Of a stretch of 64,000 nt of DNA, positions 47,971 through 61,018 are shown in pieces; within the stretch, counting starts at the first letter, position 1, and the number at the start of each line of letters is the position of its first letter. The notes below the pieces were generated by a model. That model was not told where the DNA came from, searched no databases, and saw only the letters and a list, made by a program, of their open reading frames with translations. Source of the DNA: Glebionis coronaria (taxonomy: Eukaryota > Streptophyta > Magnoliopsida > Asterales > Asteraceae); the NCBI GenBank assembly GCA_025667525.1, contig CM046882.1, positions 216,488,592-216,552,591 on the forward strand, in the 5' to 3' direction. The position numbers and the translations under genes were made by a program.

Positions 47971-50900
47971 TGATTGTAGTGTTTTACTACTCTTTAGGAA
48001 AAGAGCGTAAATAGGGTAAGTATCGAGTGATGATTTAGGAAAATCAACACTAATGACCCTTAATGAAATGAAAGTTCGTTTCCCAAGGAGGTATATGTGT
48101 GTGACTAAGATGTACAAGATTTGTGATTAATATTTGGTTTAGAAGAGGATGAGAAAAGAAGATGACGAAGACGTAAAAATAAAAATAAACACTACTAGAA
48201 AGTTAAGACGTAAAACCTTAAAAACCACGAAAATAAAAATAAATTCTAAAAATTATCAAAAATTCACCAAAAATCAAATTAAATAAACTAAGAGTTTACC
48301 AATAATCAAAACTTTTTCAAACCTTTTAAATAATTAAATATTCAATTTTTAAATGCTAATTAAAGCCCTAAAAATCAAATAAATTATCAAAAAGCCCAAA
48401 TAAAGATTTTTCAATTGATAAACCTCTAAATGACCTAAATAGATTAAAAACTATTTTTAGAAATTTTTAAACTAATAAAAACTATTTAAAATGATTTAAA
48501 AACTATTAAAACTTAAAATAATTATAAAAATTAATCTAAAAGAGATAAAATTATTCTAAAAGTTGCTAAATTCCTATTTTAATGTATTAAACCTAAGAAA
48601 AATGTAAAAAGTTGGAAAAAGTGAAATTTTAAAAATAATAATAAAATAATACTAAAATAATATTAAAAATCCAAAAATTATATAAAAAAATCTAAAAACT
48701 TGCAAACTAGTTTATTTTAACCTAAATAATCAGAAAATCAAAGTGAAATTACCAAAATACCCCTATTGGGCCCTCAAATGGGCCAAATCCAAAAACAGTC
48801 AACCAAATTGGGCTTTTGGGCCCAAAAAGTCAAACTTGGCCCAATTGACTTGGAAAAGCCCTATCTGACTCAAAATTCAATTCTAAGAACAAAACTCTAA
48901 AGGCCCAAAAGCTGAAAATGAGCTTATCACAACTTATTGAACACTCAGCTTATTCTTATTAGGCTTTTCAGCCCATTAAGTCATAAGCTAATGCCATAAG
49001 CTCTAATTTGACACACAACATTCTTTTGGGATGCTTATGAGATCTGTAAAAAGAAATTTTGAAAAAGCTCAATCAATAAGCCAGAAATAAGCAAAGTAAA
49101 AATTCACTAAAAGACAAAATAGTCGTTTTAGAGATTTAGGGCACCTCAGGACTTGATTCAACTTGCAAAAGATTTCAAATGGACTCAATAAGCAAAATCA
49201 ATCAACAAAAATCCAATAAGCACAACCAATAAGCCAGAATAAGCACAAATGATCTTATGAAAAAGTCAATGGAGTTGGTTTTCTAGTCAAACCCTAAAGT
49301 CAACCCACCAAATGCTCCAGTATGAACAAATGGGTCAAAATATGAGCATCTATTACAAAAACAAAGTTGTTGCTGGTTGGAATAAGTTATTATAGCTTAA
49401 TGATAAGCTGAACTCAATTTTACACTATCAGTGGCAACTGGCAGGGGAAAAGAGTTCCCACTGCTTTGACTATTTGACCAAGCTTATATGAGAGTTCTGG
49501 TTTGATTCAATTGGAAACAAAGGCACCCTTGTAATCAGTGAATCACAAGGAGTCAATAGCAACAAGAAAATCACAAATTGGTTCACACAATAAGCCACAA
49601 TAAGCCAAACAGTCACCAGATATGCACCAGATATGGAAATGAGCATTTAAGCACTTAATAAGTAGATTTAGCCACAATAAGCCAACCAAACATAACAAGA
49701 TGCATACACAGGCTATATAAACTATGAATAAACACAAAGCAACAAGAATCAAACACTGAATCAAAGTAAATAACAAGATCAAAGCACAAAAAGTTTCTGA
49801 TGAACAATGAACATATGCAGAACAAGTTTTGCTGAACTACTTGACACTTGATCCAATTTCAAGCCTCAAATCCTTCTTCCCTGATGTGATTAACTAAGAT
49901 TTAGCACTTGTTAGCCCTAGCCTATGCTTAGATCTAGGTGTCCTCAAAATCCTAGCCAATTTTACCAAGTATTTAAGATTTTATAGCCAAATAATGAATC
50001 TATGTGTTCAAACTCACAAAACCTGCAAACAGATGAACAAATGCACCTAACAAACAGATACCAACACTTGCAACCACAATACAAGCACTTAGCAAACCAC
50101 AAATCCAAAGTATGCAGTAGACCCAAACACTCCTTAATCTACCACTTAACAAAGAAACTTGTGATTTCTTCTAATAACCTACTGATTTTAATGATAAAAA
50201 ACACTTAAACAATAGCAACTAACACAATCAAACTCAAAAATTACCAGCACAAACACCAATACTCAAAATCAAAGCACCAAATCAAAATCAGTCATAAACA
50301 TGAAATTTTGAGAGGAATCTTAACAAGGGATTATACCTGCCTTCCACAACATCCTAGGAAGGCCAGCTATGCTCCTTGGACCTTGTTCAACAACTAGAAC
50401 AAGACCAAGGTACTTCAATGAAGATGATGCAAACTGCCTTGGTTGATGGTTCAAAGTAGAACCTCAAGGACTTTATATCTTCAACACAAGCAGCAAACAA
50501 CTCAACTAAGGGCTCTAATCCCTTCACAAGCTTGGTGTCAACAAGCTTGTAAGAGCTTATAGCAAATGGCCAAGGGTTAGTACACAAAATAAGACAAAAA
50601 AGAACCTAGGATTTCAAGGTATTTGAACCTTAAAAACCTTATGAACCAAGACGTGCCTTAACCACAAGATTAAGGTAGGTCTTAACAATCAAATGGAACT
50701 CAGAATTAGGCTACTCAAACACCAAACTTTTATGTAAATCAAAAAGAGATTTCAAAATTTCAGAAATTCAAATTTTATTTAAACTTAAAAAGGAATTACA
50801 AAGATAATAGCCTAAAATTGGAACAAAGGGACTCTCACATGTTGAGGTCTCCTTTTATAGGCAAATGCCTGGCTACACTATTCACAAACCCTAGATGTGA

Positions 50901-51916
50901 TTTCTCTAAAATGCCCTTGAGTCCTTGAGTGCGTTTGTTGTTGATGAGCTGTCCAAAGTGATCCAAACCGTTTATAATAGCTTTGGGGTGAAGCAAGGAA
51001 CCCTGGCTGTTGATTTGGACACGTCAGATTGCTTGGAGAGTAAGTTGCAATTTCATTGGTTGACGTGTTGAATGGTGGGGCCTATTGGTGAGTGGAGATG
51101 AGGGTTTTGTTTGTGGGATGTGATTCTGCATGTGTGAATCACACGTGGGTGTGGGTAATTTTGATTTACCCTTTGTTTTAAGTGAAGGTAAAACTGGGTT
51201 CATAAGGGTGAATAGTAAAGATTTTGATCCGAAATTGGGGGAGTGGAAAGTGTTTGGCGCAATATTCAGGTTTGAGTGTTTAAACTTGGCAGGTTTGGCC
51301 CTTTTTCTTCTTTTCTTTTGTCACTTGTGTTTAAAAGTCCATCAGCGCCCAATTCCTTTGTATCAACTTTCACAACTTGACATTTTTTTGCACAAAACTT
51401 TCCAAAAGGTGTATCAAGGGTTATTTTTGGAACTTTTGCATATTTGAAGGACTGATCTTGGACATTTTTGATCTTCAAAGGTCTTCAATGTATCTTTGGC
51501 TTGATGAGGGACCATCTTTGACAATTTGAAATTGTTGAGGGACTAATCTTGCCATTTCTTCAAAGTTGAAGGACATTTTGTGTAATTTTGACAAACTTAA
51601 GGGACCAAACTTGTAATTGTTAATATACAAGGGTTTTAAGTGTCATTTCTTCAATAAATGAGGATCAATCTTGTATGTCTTAAAGTCTTCAAGGGTATTT
51701 GTTGAGTATTCCATGATTAGGGCCCAATGCTTTGTACGGCTTCGTTTCTCGTGTCCGTTTTTCCTTGTAACTTGTGATCTTTTGTCTTTTTCACGATATC
51801 CATACCTAAAATACACAAGTAAACAAACACAAGCATATATATGGTATTTTATGACATTTTTATGCATTTATAGCCCGAAAAGAACGATGAGATCATGTAT
51901 AAATGCCATCTCATCA
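47971..51916 (-). mobile_element. TE5 5' LTR
   Basis: 3946 bp, TGATTGTAG to CTCATCA in plus-strand reading, near-identical to 37747-41656 with small indels. TATA box on the minus strand at 50851-50860. The AACGG target copy follows at 51917-51921. Confidence 0.94.
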
Positions 51917-52430
51917 AACGGGTTTAGAAAGATGGGCATCCTTTGACCATGTATTTCTGGACTTTGGTGCAAGAAATGACACTAAGTCTAGTGTTGATTA
52001 TATCGAGGTTACCGTCCCATCGTATAATCAAGGTTTCATCTCCCCAAGGTATACGAACCAGTTTTTTATCACATATGATAACTGCACGATATTTTGCTAG
52101 CGAATCCATGCAAATAATGACATCAAAGTTACCAAGACTTACCGGAATTAGGTCTATATTAAACAGGTGATTGGAAAGGTTTAAGGTACAACATCGAATG
52201 ATGGTGTCAACCGTCACAACTTTTACGTCGAATAGCTCTACAGTATAGTAGGGGTCTAAAACTTATGGAGTGACTTCAAATATTTTACTAAATCCAGTAG
52301 ATATAAAGCTTTGGTCTGCCCCGGTTTCAAACAAGACAAATGCATATCGTTGGTTTAGTAAAAACGTATCGGTGACGATGTTGGAATCTGGATTGGCATG
52401 GGCATTGCCAACCATGTATACTTGTGATGA
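51917..52430 (-). pseudogene. pol: TE2 aspartic protease (catalytic Asp changed), truncated
   Basis: The active-site block reads VLFETGADQSF (about 52320-52350), with Glu where Ty3/gypsy chromoviruses have the catalytic Asp. The C-terminal half has DVIICMDSLAKYRAVI and KKLVRIP (51924-52217), in another phase because of a break and stop near 52250. The sequence stops at KGCPSF at the TE5 target site, and no RT follows on the other side of TE5. Confidence 0.82.
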
Positions 52431-52770
52431 AGTTCCCTTGTTGTCCTTCTTCTGGTTGGCCAACTTGGGACAGTCGGGTCTCACGTGTCCAGGGGTTCCA
52501 CATTCGTAACATACTACAACTCTCTTTGGTCTACTGTTGCTTCCACCTGTGGGGTTTCGGTTTCCCTGTTGCCCACTTCCGCTCCCAAGAGCATTGGACT
52601 TGCCCTTGTTGTTGTTTTCAGGGTTGTTATTGGGTCGAACCGAGGTAACATAATTTGCTTGACATTCACGAGAAAAATGGCCTTGTTGACCGCACTTGTA
52701 GCATCCCTGACATTGTCCTCCAGCAACATGGTGATAGTTGCACTTTGGACACTTAGGCTTAGATCCTGAG
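52431..52770 (-). pseudogene. gag: TE2 Gag zinc knuckles
   Basis: The minus-strand frame shows a first Cys/His-rich block (CPKCNYHH...GGQC) and a perfect knuckle CYKCGQQGHFSREC (about 52660-52705). A Asn/Gly-rich spacer follows, then a second perfect knuckle CYECGTPGHVRPDC (about 52465-52510). Two intact CX2CX4HX4C knuckles contrast with the damaged ones in TE1, TE3, TE4 and TE5. Confidence 0.85.
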
Positions 52771-53024
52771 TAGTTCTTGGTGCAGGTTGTGGGGGTAGTA
52801 TCATAGGCTTGCCCAACGTCTTGCCTTTTGGAAGGCTGTTGGTGCTGGCTACGAGAACTTTCATCTGACTTTCTCTTGTTATCCGTTTGCTTTTAAGACA
52901 AATTGTGGGCTTGTTTGTTGATCAACTCAGTCGCGAATTCCATAGAACTTTCAACGGTAGTGGGTCGTGATGCTAGCACACTGTCATGAATGTTTTCAGG
53001 GAGTCCGTTGACATACTTTTCAAC

Positions 53025-53546
53025 TCAGTCGCGAATTCCATAGACAAATTGAGGGAACATTCTGGTGCACATCAAGCTTAACTCTTGAAATCTTTGGTTG
53101 TACCAAAGGATGTCATTGTTCTTGCATTTTAGATCCCACAGTTCGATTTCCAACTTCTTCATTTCTCCTCTAGGACAGGACTTCTCAGTCATCCTCTCTT
53201 TGAGGTTGGCCCAAGTGAGAGTATAAGCAGTATCATGTCCAAGGGTAGCGACCACAGAGTTCCACCAGGTAAGGGCGCTCTCGAGTAGTGTGCATGTGGC
53301 AAACTTAACTCTGTTCTCGTCAGCACAACCGCTGATGCGGAAAACTGTCTCTAGTCTTTCAAACCATTGCATCAATTCTACAACTCCTTCTTTTCCTCTG
53401 TAGTATGAGGGTTTGCACTTCAAGAAGTCGGGGTAAGAACAACTCCTGTTAGCGTTGTTTCTGCGCATATTGAGGTTTGGATCATGGTTCACATTTAGAT
53501 CAGCTTCTCTGGCTGCCATAGCTGCTGTAATGCCTTCACTTATCAT
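53025..53546 (-). pseudogene. gag: TE2 Gag core
   Basis: CSYPDFLKCKPSYYRGKEG, LMQWFERLETVF and LLESALTWWNS are the conserved Ty3/gypsy gag core (Retrotrans_gag type) of chromovirus-like elements. The frame ends near 53025. The link to the knuckles (52890-53024) contains an internal duplication of CAACTCAGTCGCGAATTCCATAG at 52925 and 53020 and a frame break. Confidence 0.85.
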
Positions 53547-54057
53547 TTCCCTGAGTTAAGCAGAGGTGACATTTTGAGTAGCTTTAGGAAATTCGGTATT
53601 AGCAGCGTTTGAACTAGTTGCATTATTGGGATTTGATCACGTAATCACCATTTGTCTATAATCATACACAAAATGAGATTGTTAGTTCAAATGTTAGTAC
53701 AGTTTTTATATTATTTGCACGGGGAAAATTCATGCATTGATTTCATATAAAATTGGATAACCTGTCAAGATTTCATAATATAATACATTGCACAACAGAT
53801 ATAACATAAGAAAAATGATTACATGCAAATTTCTGTAAGCCTATGAGACAAAGGCTTAGCTAGCCTTGTCCTAGATAGTGTTACACATTGTCTTAAGTAC
53901 ATCATATCCAAAAACACATGTTCGAAAAGAAAAGGTACAGTACAGGATTACATCACAAAAGCTGAAAACAAATAAATGTAAAAAAGTCCTATACCATGGT
54001 AGCTAGGGTACAACCCATAATCTGATCATGATGTACAAGAAATCTAGTACATATACT
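53547..54057 (-). other. TE2 non-coding gap between leader frame and gag
   Basis: About 500 bp without domain or long frame. On the minus strand it ends TGTATGATTATAG just before the gag region, so an intron is possible but unproved. Confidence 0.35.
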
Positions 54058-54905
54058 CTACTCCTGCCTAGGTGGTCTCCTAGATGAGGCTGGTGCTGGT
54101 GGGGCTGATGAAGCTGCAGATGCTCTCCTAGTACTCCATAAAGTCCGAGCTGTCGCTCGGGCCTCCATAAGCATACGAAATGCTGTCAGCAGCTGGGTCC
54201 TAAGTCTGTCGACGACCCCTCGAAGATAAGTCATCTCTACAGTAACCCCATCGTGTCGGACGGTGGCAAGGTCAAAGAAAATGGACAGGGACATCTTCTG
54301 CGCTGATAGAGCAACATGGGTCTGATGCTGGAGACTCTCCATGACCTGGATACGCTGGTGGAGACGATAATTCTCCTCCCAAAGCCACTATAATGCCTCG
54401 TCAGTCTTAGCCTGAAAACCTCTGGCTGCCTGTGCCTCTCCCCTCATAGTGTGACTGAGAGAGTCGATACGCTAATAGATGGCAGTGTAGCCCAATTGAC
54501 CAGCTGTCAACAGGCTGCGAAAGTCTGATATCTCCTGCTCTTGGCGTGCGGCCAATGCGGCGATCTGGGCCTGGACAGAATCGGCATGTCCCGCCCCGGA
54601 GCCCTCCCCGATCTCGAAAGTGGAGTCGGGTATAGACTCGAGAAAATAGCCCGGTGGTAAAGATGAAGGTACAGAAGATGGTAGGTCAGGAGATACCCGG
54701 TCCTCCTTCGTAGAGGTGGGGACCAGTATGGCTGATTCTGGAGCAGAAAAGGGTCCTCGGGAAGTACAGCTTCGATAGTCTGGTCATCCTTGGAATGTGA
54801 GGCTGATAACTATCCACACTATACTGATCGTGGTGATGAATGGATAGCTGGAGTAGGGGCTACCACTGGTAGGAAAGTCGAAGGTGTAGTAGGCGAAGTC
54901 ATGAT
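54058..54905 (-). pseudogene. TE2 leader-proximal frame (Gag N-terminal extension?), broken
   Basis: Begins MTSPTTPSTFLPVV at about 54903 and is interrupted soon after (TAG near 54825). The last piece, 54058-54342, is Arg/Ala-rich (MEARATARTLWSTRR and APPAPASSRRPP). GC content is higher than its surroundings, which supports former coding. No recognised domain. Confidence 0.45.
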
Positions 54906-55052
54906 GCTCTGAAAATAATATTATTTTAAATTTGAAGTAAGTATAAGCTGACAAACAAAGGAAAAATATTATTTTTGGTTACAAGTTTTATAAAGTATAT
55001 CCCTTTTTAAACAATCATCGCAATGTTTTAAGGTTATATATATTAATACTTA

Positions 55053-55180
<128 letters not shown>

Positions 55181-55378
55181 TTTAACCAGTTTATTTAACA
55201 ATCAATACATACTTAGTTCACATAACACAAAATGCCCTACGATCTACATGCTTAACTAATACAGTCCCAAAAAAAATCCCAAAAGATTTTTATAAAGTTA
55301 TAGTCCAGTTTTAAATAAAAGAAAATTTTAATTTATTTTTATTTTATATAAAAAATTATCTGGTTCTCTATAACTAAT

Positions 55379-55390
55379 GCTCTGATACCA
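55379..55390 (-). other. TE2 primer-binding site (initiator tRNA-Met)
   Basis: TGGTATCAGAGC on the minus strand, five bases from the LTR end at 55396. This is the classic tRNA-iMet complement and proves that 55396 onward is the 5' LTR and that TE2 reads leftward. Confidence 0.92.
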
Positions 55391-55395
55391 TTCTC

Positions 55396-57436
55396 TGTGA
55401 CACCCCGGGTAGGGTCAAAATATGGGGAATTATCAACGGAGATGTCACAAGGGTGGATCGATAGCACGTAGTTCATAGAGCATAAGATAAGAGATTATTT
55501 AAAACATATTACATAATTGTTATACAAATTTATAAAAATTGTCTCCAACATGATAAAAGTAGATGGTTTATGTTTCCCAAATAGAACCCTTGACGAGTCC
55601 TACAATGCGGATTACAATGATGCTTGAGTCCATGCACATACCACGTACTAACTTCATTTTCCAAAGAAAAACATGCTTAGAGGGTCAACATAAAGTTGGT
55701 GAATTTACAAGTTCAATAATAATTAGTTTGGACATACATTAATCATAGAAGTAACAATGCACAGAGCATTTTTACTAAAACGTAGTTTCTTACAAAAAGA
55801 CACCCAAACCCAGTTCCAACGTTGTATACATTTGTTGTCCCGGCCAAGGCACAATGAGCATGACTCACCCAGATGGGGATGGTCAATCCCTAATAGATCT
55901 ATTTATAATATTCGGGCAATTTACAACAATTTAACAGTTTCTATAATAGTCAATTGTAGTTAAGTTTATACAATTCCGTTATGTTCAATAAAATAGTTCC
56001 ATGTTTTCTCCCCCGTATAGGAAAAGTTTAACAATTGTTTATATGGGGTTGTAAACTCACCTGGGAGTTGGCAATAGCTGTATAATACGAATATCCAAAT
56101 AATGCTCACGCCAAAATCTATGTCTAATCAAATAGTGCAGTCTTAATAGATAGTACAAGGAACGTATGTGTATGCTTATACTGATTTTTAATCAGTTTAT
56201 TAATGCTACCGTATTTATCTAAATAGCTGTAGTACAAGTATTAACAATATCCATTTAAACTTGTAATTAAGTTTCATATTTAAGTAAACATAAAAAAATT
56301 TACTTATAATATTAGTTTACGTTGGTAGTACATGTATTAATAATAACCATTTAAACTTACAGTTAAGTTTCATATTTAAGTAGAGATAACATGTCTCACT
56401 CACATTATTAGTTTATGTCTGTAATACATGTATTAATAATAACCAATTAAACTTACAATTTAGTTTCATATTTAAGTAGACATAAAATATTTTACTTATA
56501 ATATTTGTTTACGTATTAGCATTCAATTTATTTAACGTTCATATAATTTTATTTCCTAAAAGTATATGAGTACATGTATTAATAATATATATCCATATTG
56601 TCTGTATAATTTATTTGATAAAGCAAAATATAAATATTTTATTTTTGTAAAGTAAAAATATAAATATTTTATTTAACTTTAAGGTTCCCATAAATTATTT
56701 AACATTTATAAAATAATTTATAAATTACAAATTTAAGAATTTATACTTTAAATCCTTATGGTTTAGGGTTTATTTAAGTTTTACTAAATTTAAAAATAGA
56801 ATCAGGGTTAGGGTTTGTTAAAGTTTTGGAATATGGTAAAACTAGTCCCTTCATATTTTAAACAAAGTAAAACTTTCAGATTTTATACATTTACTACCTC
56901 GGGCTTGTTAAACTTTTGGGTTTTGGCAGATTTAGTCATTCTAGTTATAACTAGGTTTTATAACTTTCATAAAATGACAAAAACAGTCCCTAGGGCTTCT
57001 TTAAGTTTTGGATTATTACAAAAGTGGTCCTTAGGGTTATGAAATGACAAAACAACTTGTAGAAACATTCCAAAATGGTCCCTAGGGTTTAATATTCTAC
57101 GGATGGTATTTAATAAACCCTAGACATTCGGATAATTACATTTTTAGTCCTTGTGTTTAATAGTTTATAAAAACAAGTTTTAAATGTCACGGTTTTAGTC
57201 CTTAAGTTTCATAAATTGTCATTTTAGTCCAAAAGTTTTTATAAGTTATATTTTATTATAAAAACTTTTATTTAAATATTCAAAACATTAAATTGGCTCA
57301 TTAAATGGGCTAAAATATCTAATGGGCCATCTAGGGGCCTAAATACATTGTAAGTCCACTAATTTGTTAAATGGGCGTTTAAAACATTTATGGGGCTGAA
57401 TTACATTTTTAAGTCCATAAATTAGTTAAATGGGCC
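55396..57436 (-). mobile_element. TE2 5' LTR (truncated by TE6)
   Basis: Starts TGTGACACCCCGGG and matches 9357-11468, including the 96-bp tandem repeat (units at 56229 and 56325 onward). It lacks about 65 bp present in the other copy near 9750-9815. TE6 begins at 57437, after GGGCC. Confidence 0.88.
56229..56516. repeat. 96-bp tandem repeat in the TE2 5' LTR
   Basis: Same three-unit block as 10251-10538; the first two units begin at 56229 and 56325. Confidence 0.85.
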
Positions 57437-59396
57437 TAATAACTTGCTTTTACTCAGTTAAAAAGTTCGCTGAAAACGGTCTAATCGAATTGGTTACGGG
57501 TTATTTGTGCGACTCAGCTATCTTTCAGTGGAAAACAAATAGATTGGTCGTTGTATTAAAATTAAATTGCAAAACTGTAAAGTAAATGACGAGTAATTAA
57601 AGCTAAAACTAATTAAAACGTAAATGGTGCAAAATTAAAACTTTAAAAGTAAATTAATTAAATGACTTAAAACTAAAACTCGACGAAAAGTAAATTTGAC
57701 AATGTAATAAAAATGTAAACTTTAAATTTAAAATAAAGAAAAAACAAATAAAATAACACTAAGTAAAAATGGACGGGAAAAGTAATTGCTTGAAAATAAA
57801 AGACAGGATAAACAAAACCTGGGTTGGAATCCAAAATACTATAACTATCCGGAATACCAAACAAGGTACTTATCCGGAATCTTGTTCCAGTCTCTATCCG
57901 GAATAAACCAAACAGAACTTTATCCGGAATCTCAAATCCATCCCTTATCCGGAATCTGCCTCCTTTCTCTTATCCGGAATCCTGTTTCTGCCTATTATCC
58001 AGAATCACTACTTCACTATCCGGAATATAATCCTTCACTATCCGGCATATGGGATTTCAACTGTTATCCAGAATTCGTCCTTGTGGTTTATTCGGAATCT
58101 GGTTTCCGTGTGCTTATCCGGAATCCCCCTTTACCCTTATCCGGAATCCTGAGATCAAGCTCTTATCCGAAATCTCGTTCAGCTCCATTATTCGGAATGC
58201 GTATTTGATGAGTTATCCGGAATATAGAACAGTCACCTTATCCGGAATACCCACTAAAACAAGCTATCCGGAATCACTCTAGCTCTTATCCGGAATAAGT
58301 TCCGAATACTTATCCGGAATATGGAGTTTAACCACTTATCCGGAATTAGGTTTTGAACCCTTATCCGGAATTCTCAAACGACTCCTTATCCGGAATTGGA
58401 TACTTAATGCTATTCGGAATCTGGCTTTGGAGCTTATACGGAATATTAGGGTTTTAAAGAAAACGAGTAAGAAACTTAATAAGCACAATTAAAAAATAAG
58501 CTAAAATCTAATAAGCACTCATCTAAATACTTAACCAAATCAATTTTAAGAAAAAGCTATAAAACCAAAATTTAAAAACTTTTAAAAACACTAAATAATA
58601 AAAATATTAAATTTTTTTTTATAAAAATAACTTTTAAAACACTTAATTAAATTTACGAAAAACACAATAAGCTATAAAATCAATAAGCTAACACAATCAT
58701 AAACATAAAAACATAACTATTAATCAAACAAGCATGACAATAAGCACATAAACATAAAGATTAAATCAAACCAAGAAAGGTAGAATGAGAGATTAATTAA
58801 AAAACATGATTAAAATTAAAGATTCAACAACACAAAATTAAACTTACTTGAAATTAAAGGCAACAATTTAAGGTGCAATACAAGATAATTAAATGACAAT
58901 TAAGTAAATGACATGAATTAAAATTGGAAGAACTATTTTGTCCAGATAGTCAACACCTCCTAATGTGTCATTCGGAGGGTATTTATAGGTGATTAGGGAG
59001 GTTAGCATGTGTTGCTCCTTTCTTTCTTTTCTCGTCTTTTCGTCTTCTAAATTCTTCGACTTTTTCGTCTTTGTCATGGGATTATTTGAACTCGTCTTAT
59101 AATTTCTTCATTTATTAGACTTGAGTTCTTCGACTTCATTAAACTTCCGTCTTTAGACTTTTTCTTCGATAAATCTTCAGAATAGGTCTTGATCTTTTGA
59201 CTTCGTATTTCGTCGTATTCATTGATAAAAGCCCATGAAAGCCCGTGTTTTCTTCTCTTTTCACAATTTGATCCAAAATAACAAGAAAAACACAAACACC
59301 ACGCATAATTCCGACATTTACGACATAAAATACACGTTTTGGCTTGGTTATTATTATAATTAAGTGGTAAAAGGATAAGTGTTTTCACACTTATTA
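57437..59396 (-). mobile_element. TE6 3' LTR
   Basis: 1960 bp. On the minus strand it runs from TAATAAGTGTG to AAGTTATTA, so the ends are TA...TA as in TE3. It holds a TATA box (CCTATAAAT, 58981-58989), a hairpin related to the TE3 one with one mismatch (58956-58979), GCTTATT-rich text (58470-58760 on the opposite strand) and a TTATCCGGAAT array. Confidence 0.88.
57840..58450. repeat. TTATCCGGAAT array in the TE6 LTR
   Basis: About 22-25 copies of TATCCGGAATC or close variants, spaced about 20-28 bp. Most contain the palindrome TCCGGA. The 140-codon plus-strand frame over this array (Tyr-Pro-Glu and Leu-Ser-Gly-Ile repeats) is a by-product. Confidence 0.92.
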
Positions 59397-60687
59397 AATC
59401 CCCTACACTTGACCATTGCAATGTCCTCATGCAATGCATTAATTACAAAGCAAGTTTTACATTTTCCACCATAATCAATCCACCTTGGCCTTTATTAAAG
59501 AGACAAAATATTTAAAGGAAGAAAACAAGTAAAAAGATCAAAAACTTACCTTAGGATTTTGGTTTCATGAATGATTATCACCCTCAAGTTTCACGTTCCC
59601 CAAACCATGCTTAAAAACGAGATCATTGTTATTATAAGTTAGCAAACTATCACAAATTCATGTGGCCCAATTATTCACTTGGACTCCCTTATTCCTAGGT
59701 GTATCTCTTATATTTTATTGTTGTCTTTAATGATCACGAAGATGCATTGTTGACTTATTTCGATAGTTTATTTAGGCCAAAAATAAAGTAGGAAGATTTA
59801 ATCAATAGTTAGCTAAAGGACAAAATCTTTTAAAACTGCTTCTCGGGACCTCATAAAGTTCATATCTTGGCATAACTCGCTTCACGATTTGAGACCTTTC
59901 TCGGACCGATATTTGGCAGTGACTTCATACTTCAAATCTTGAGAGACGTTCATGAAATAATGGTCTTCTCTTCATAATAGGAATTTCTTCACTTGAACTT
60001 TTTGAGAGATTCTTCATATTTGGACCACGACTTCTTCATTTTTCTCTAATCATTAGTTAGGATTTTGATATACAACGATCCGCCTCCTTTTAGGACTTGG
60101 ATCTATTTACCCTCATACCTTGTTAGTGCCTTTTTGGATAGACTTCTCCATGATATTTACGGTAGTATTTGCTTTTCGTCGTGTGTCTCGATCCTTCATA
60201 TTGATTTTTGATAAATGATTCTTCACATCACTTTGGATCTTTAGTAACAAAATGTAGTCCTCATGTCTTGTTAGGACCTTTTCGGACTCGCCAATCTTCA
60301 CATCCCGCTTCAATAAGTTATGCCTTGGCTATGAACTCTAATTAATACCGAGCAACTTTTAAACGATCTTGGGCTAGAAGCTAAGTAACTTTTCAAATCG
60401 TACAACCTTATTTATTGCAAATATATCTATTAGCAAGCGATGGGAGAAAAAGCTCATAATCAACTCACATAAATTCATGAAAGAATACCAAACTTGTAAT
60501 TAACTCTATCATCTCTCGTCCTCCACAATTTAAAATCTCAAGGAATGAGACTCGTGGATGCTTAGCCAATTAAATGAAAGTTTCGGGTTTTCAAGTTATC
60601 TATAGGTTCTTGCAACTTCTTAGACTCTTTCAAGTTTTGAATTCGCATTTTAAAGTTCCTTTGATAAACGACTTTTGAAGGTCTACG
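59397..60687 (-). other. TE6 polypurine tract and 3' non-coding region
   Basis: AGTGTAGGGGATT on the minus strand touches the LTR (59397-59410). The rest matches the 3' region of TE3, including the paired CCCTAACAAGG-type motifs at 60111-60143 and 60258-60297. No coding. Confidence 0.8.
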
Positions 60688-61018
60688 TGATTAATGGCCT
60701 ATTCTATATCATGGATTTGGTGGATTAAGTTGGTTGATTGATTGATTATTAAAGAAGAAATGAAGGAATGAGATGAGGAATTAGAGAGAGAAAGGAGAGA
60801 AAAGGGGAAATGTAGAGAGAGAAAGAAAAGATGAATAATGATTAAGTGAAAATGGTAATCAACAACCCCCTCCTAACATGCTAGGAGGGGTTATATATAG
60901 CCCACCCTACATGTGGGCTATATGGACTATACAATAATTAAATAGATCACGAGCCCATTACATAATTATCGTTGGAGCGACCGATCCTTCATAAATACGT
61001 AAAAACGTATTTCTAACA
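60688..61018 (-). mobile_element. TE7 3' LTR
   Basis: On the minus strand it runs from TGTTAGAAATACG to GGCCATTAATCA, with canonical ends. Purine-rich GAGAGAAAG runs lie near the inner R/U5 side. TATA box CTATATATAA at 60891-60900. Confidence 0.75.
60867..60900 (-). promoter_or_regulatory. TE7 TATA box with downstream hairpin
   Basis: The minus-strand TATA box (60891-60900) is directly followed by a 9-bp perfect stem, CCCCTCCTA (60867-60875 plus reading... paired with TAGGAGGGG at 60882-60890), around a 6-base loop. Design and stem sequence resemble the TE3 and TE6 LTRs. Confidence 0.7.

Larger units (their letters stand above)
37747..51916 (-). mobile_element. TE5: large gag-protease-only Ty3/gypsy element
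   Basis: A 14,170-bp element on the minus strand flanked by AACGG (37742-37746 and 51917-51921). LTRs are 3910 and 3946 bp and the interior 6.3 kb. The interior has a tRNA-Asp primer site, gag, protease, a 3' region shared with TE3, TE4 and TE6, and a polypurine tract. RT, RNase H and integrase are absent. I count about 3 LTR differences in the first about 270 bases, fewer than in the other pairs, so it is probably the most recent insertion with both LTRs visible. Confidence 0.93.
57437..60687 (-). mobile_element. TE6: 3' part of a TE3-like element
   Basis: A complete LTR followed on the right by 1.3 kb of the 3' non-coding region typical of TE3 and TE4, then cut by TE7 at 60688. Gag and pol would lie beyond TE7, outside the window. 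Candidate target duplication GGGCC (57432-57436) cannot be checked here. Confidence 0.85.

Noticed and set aside
57786..58282. Plus-strand protein with repeated Tyr-Pro-Glu and Ser-Gly-Ile
   Set aside because: It is translation of the TATCCGGAATC array in the TE6 LTR; the sense of the element is the other strand.
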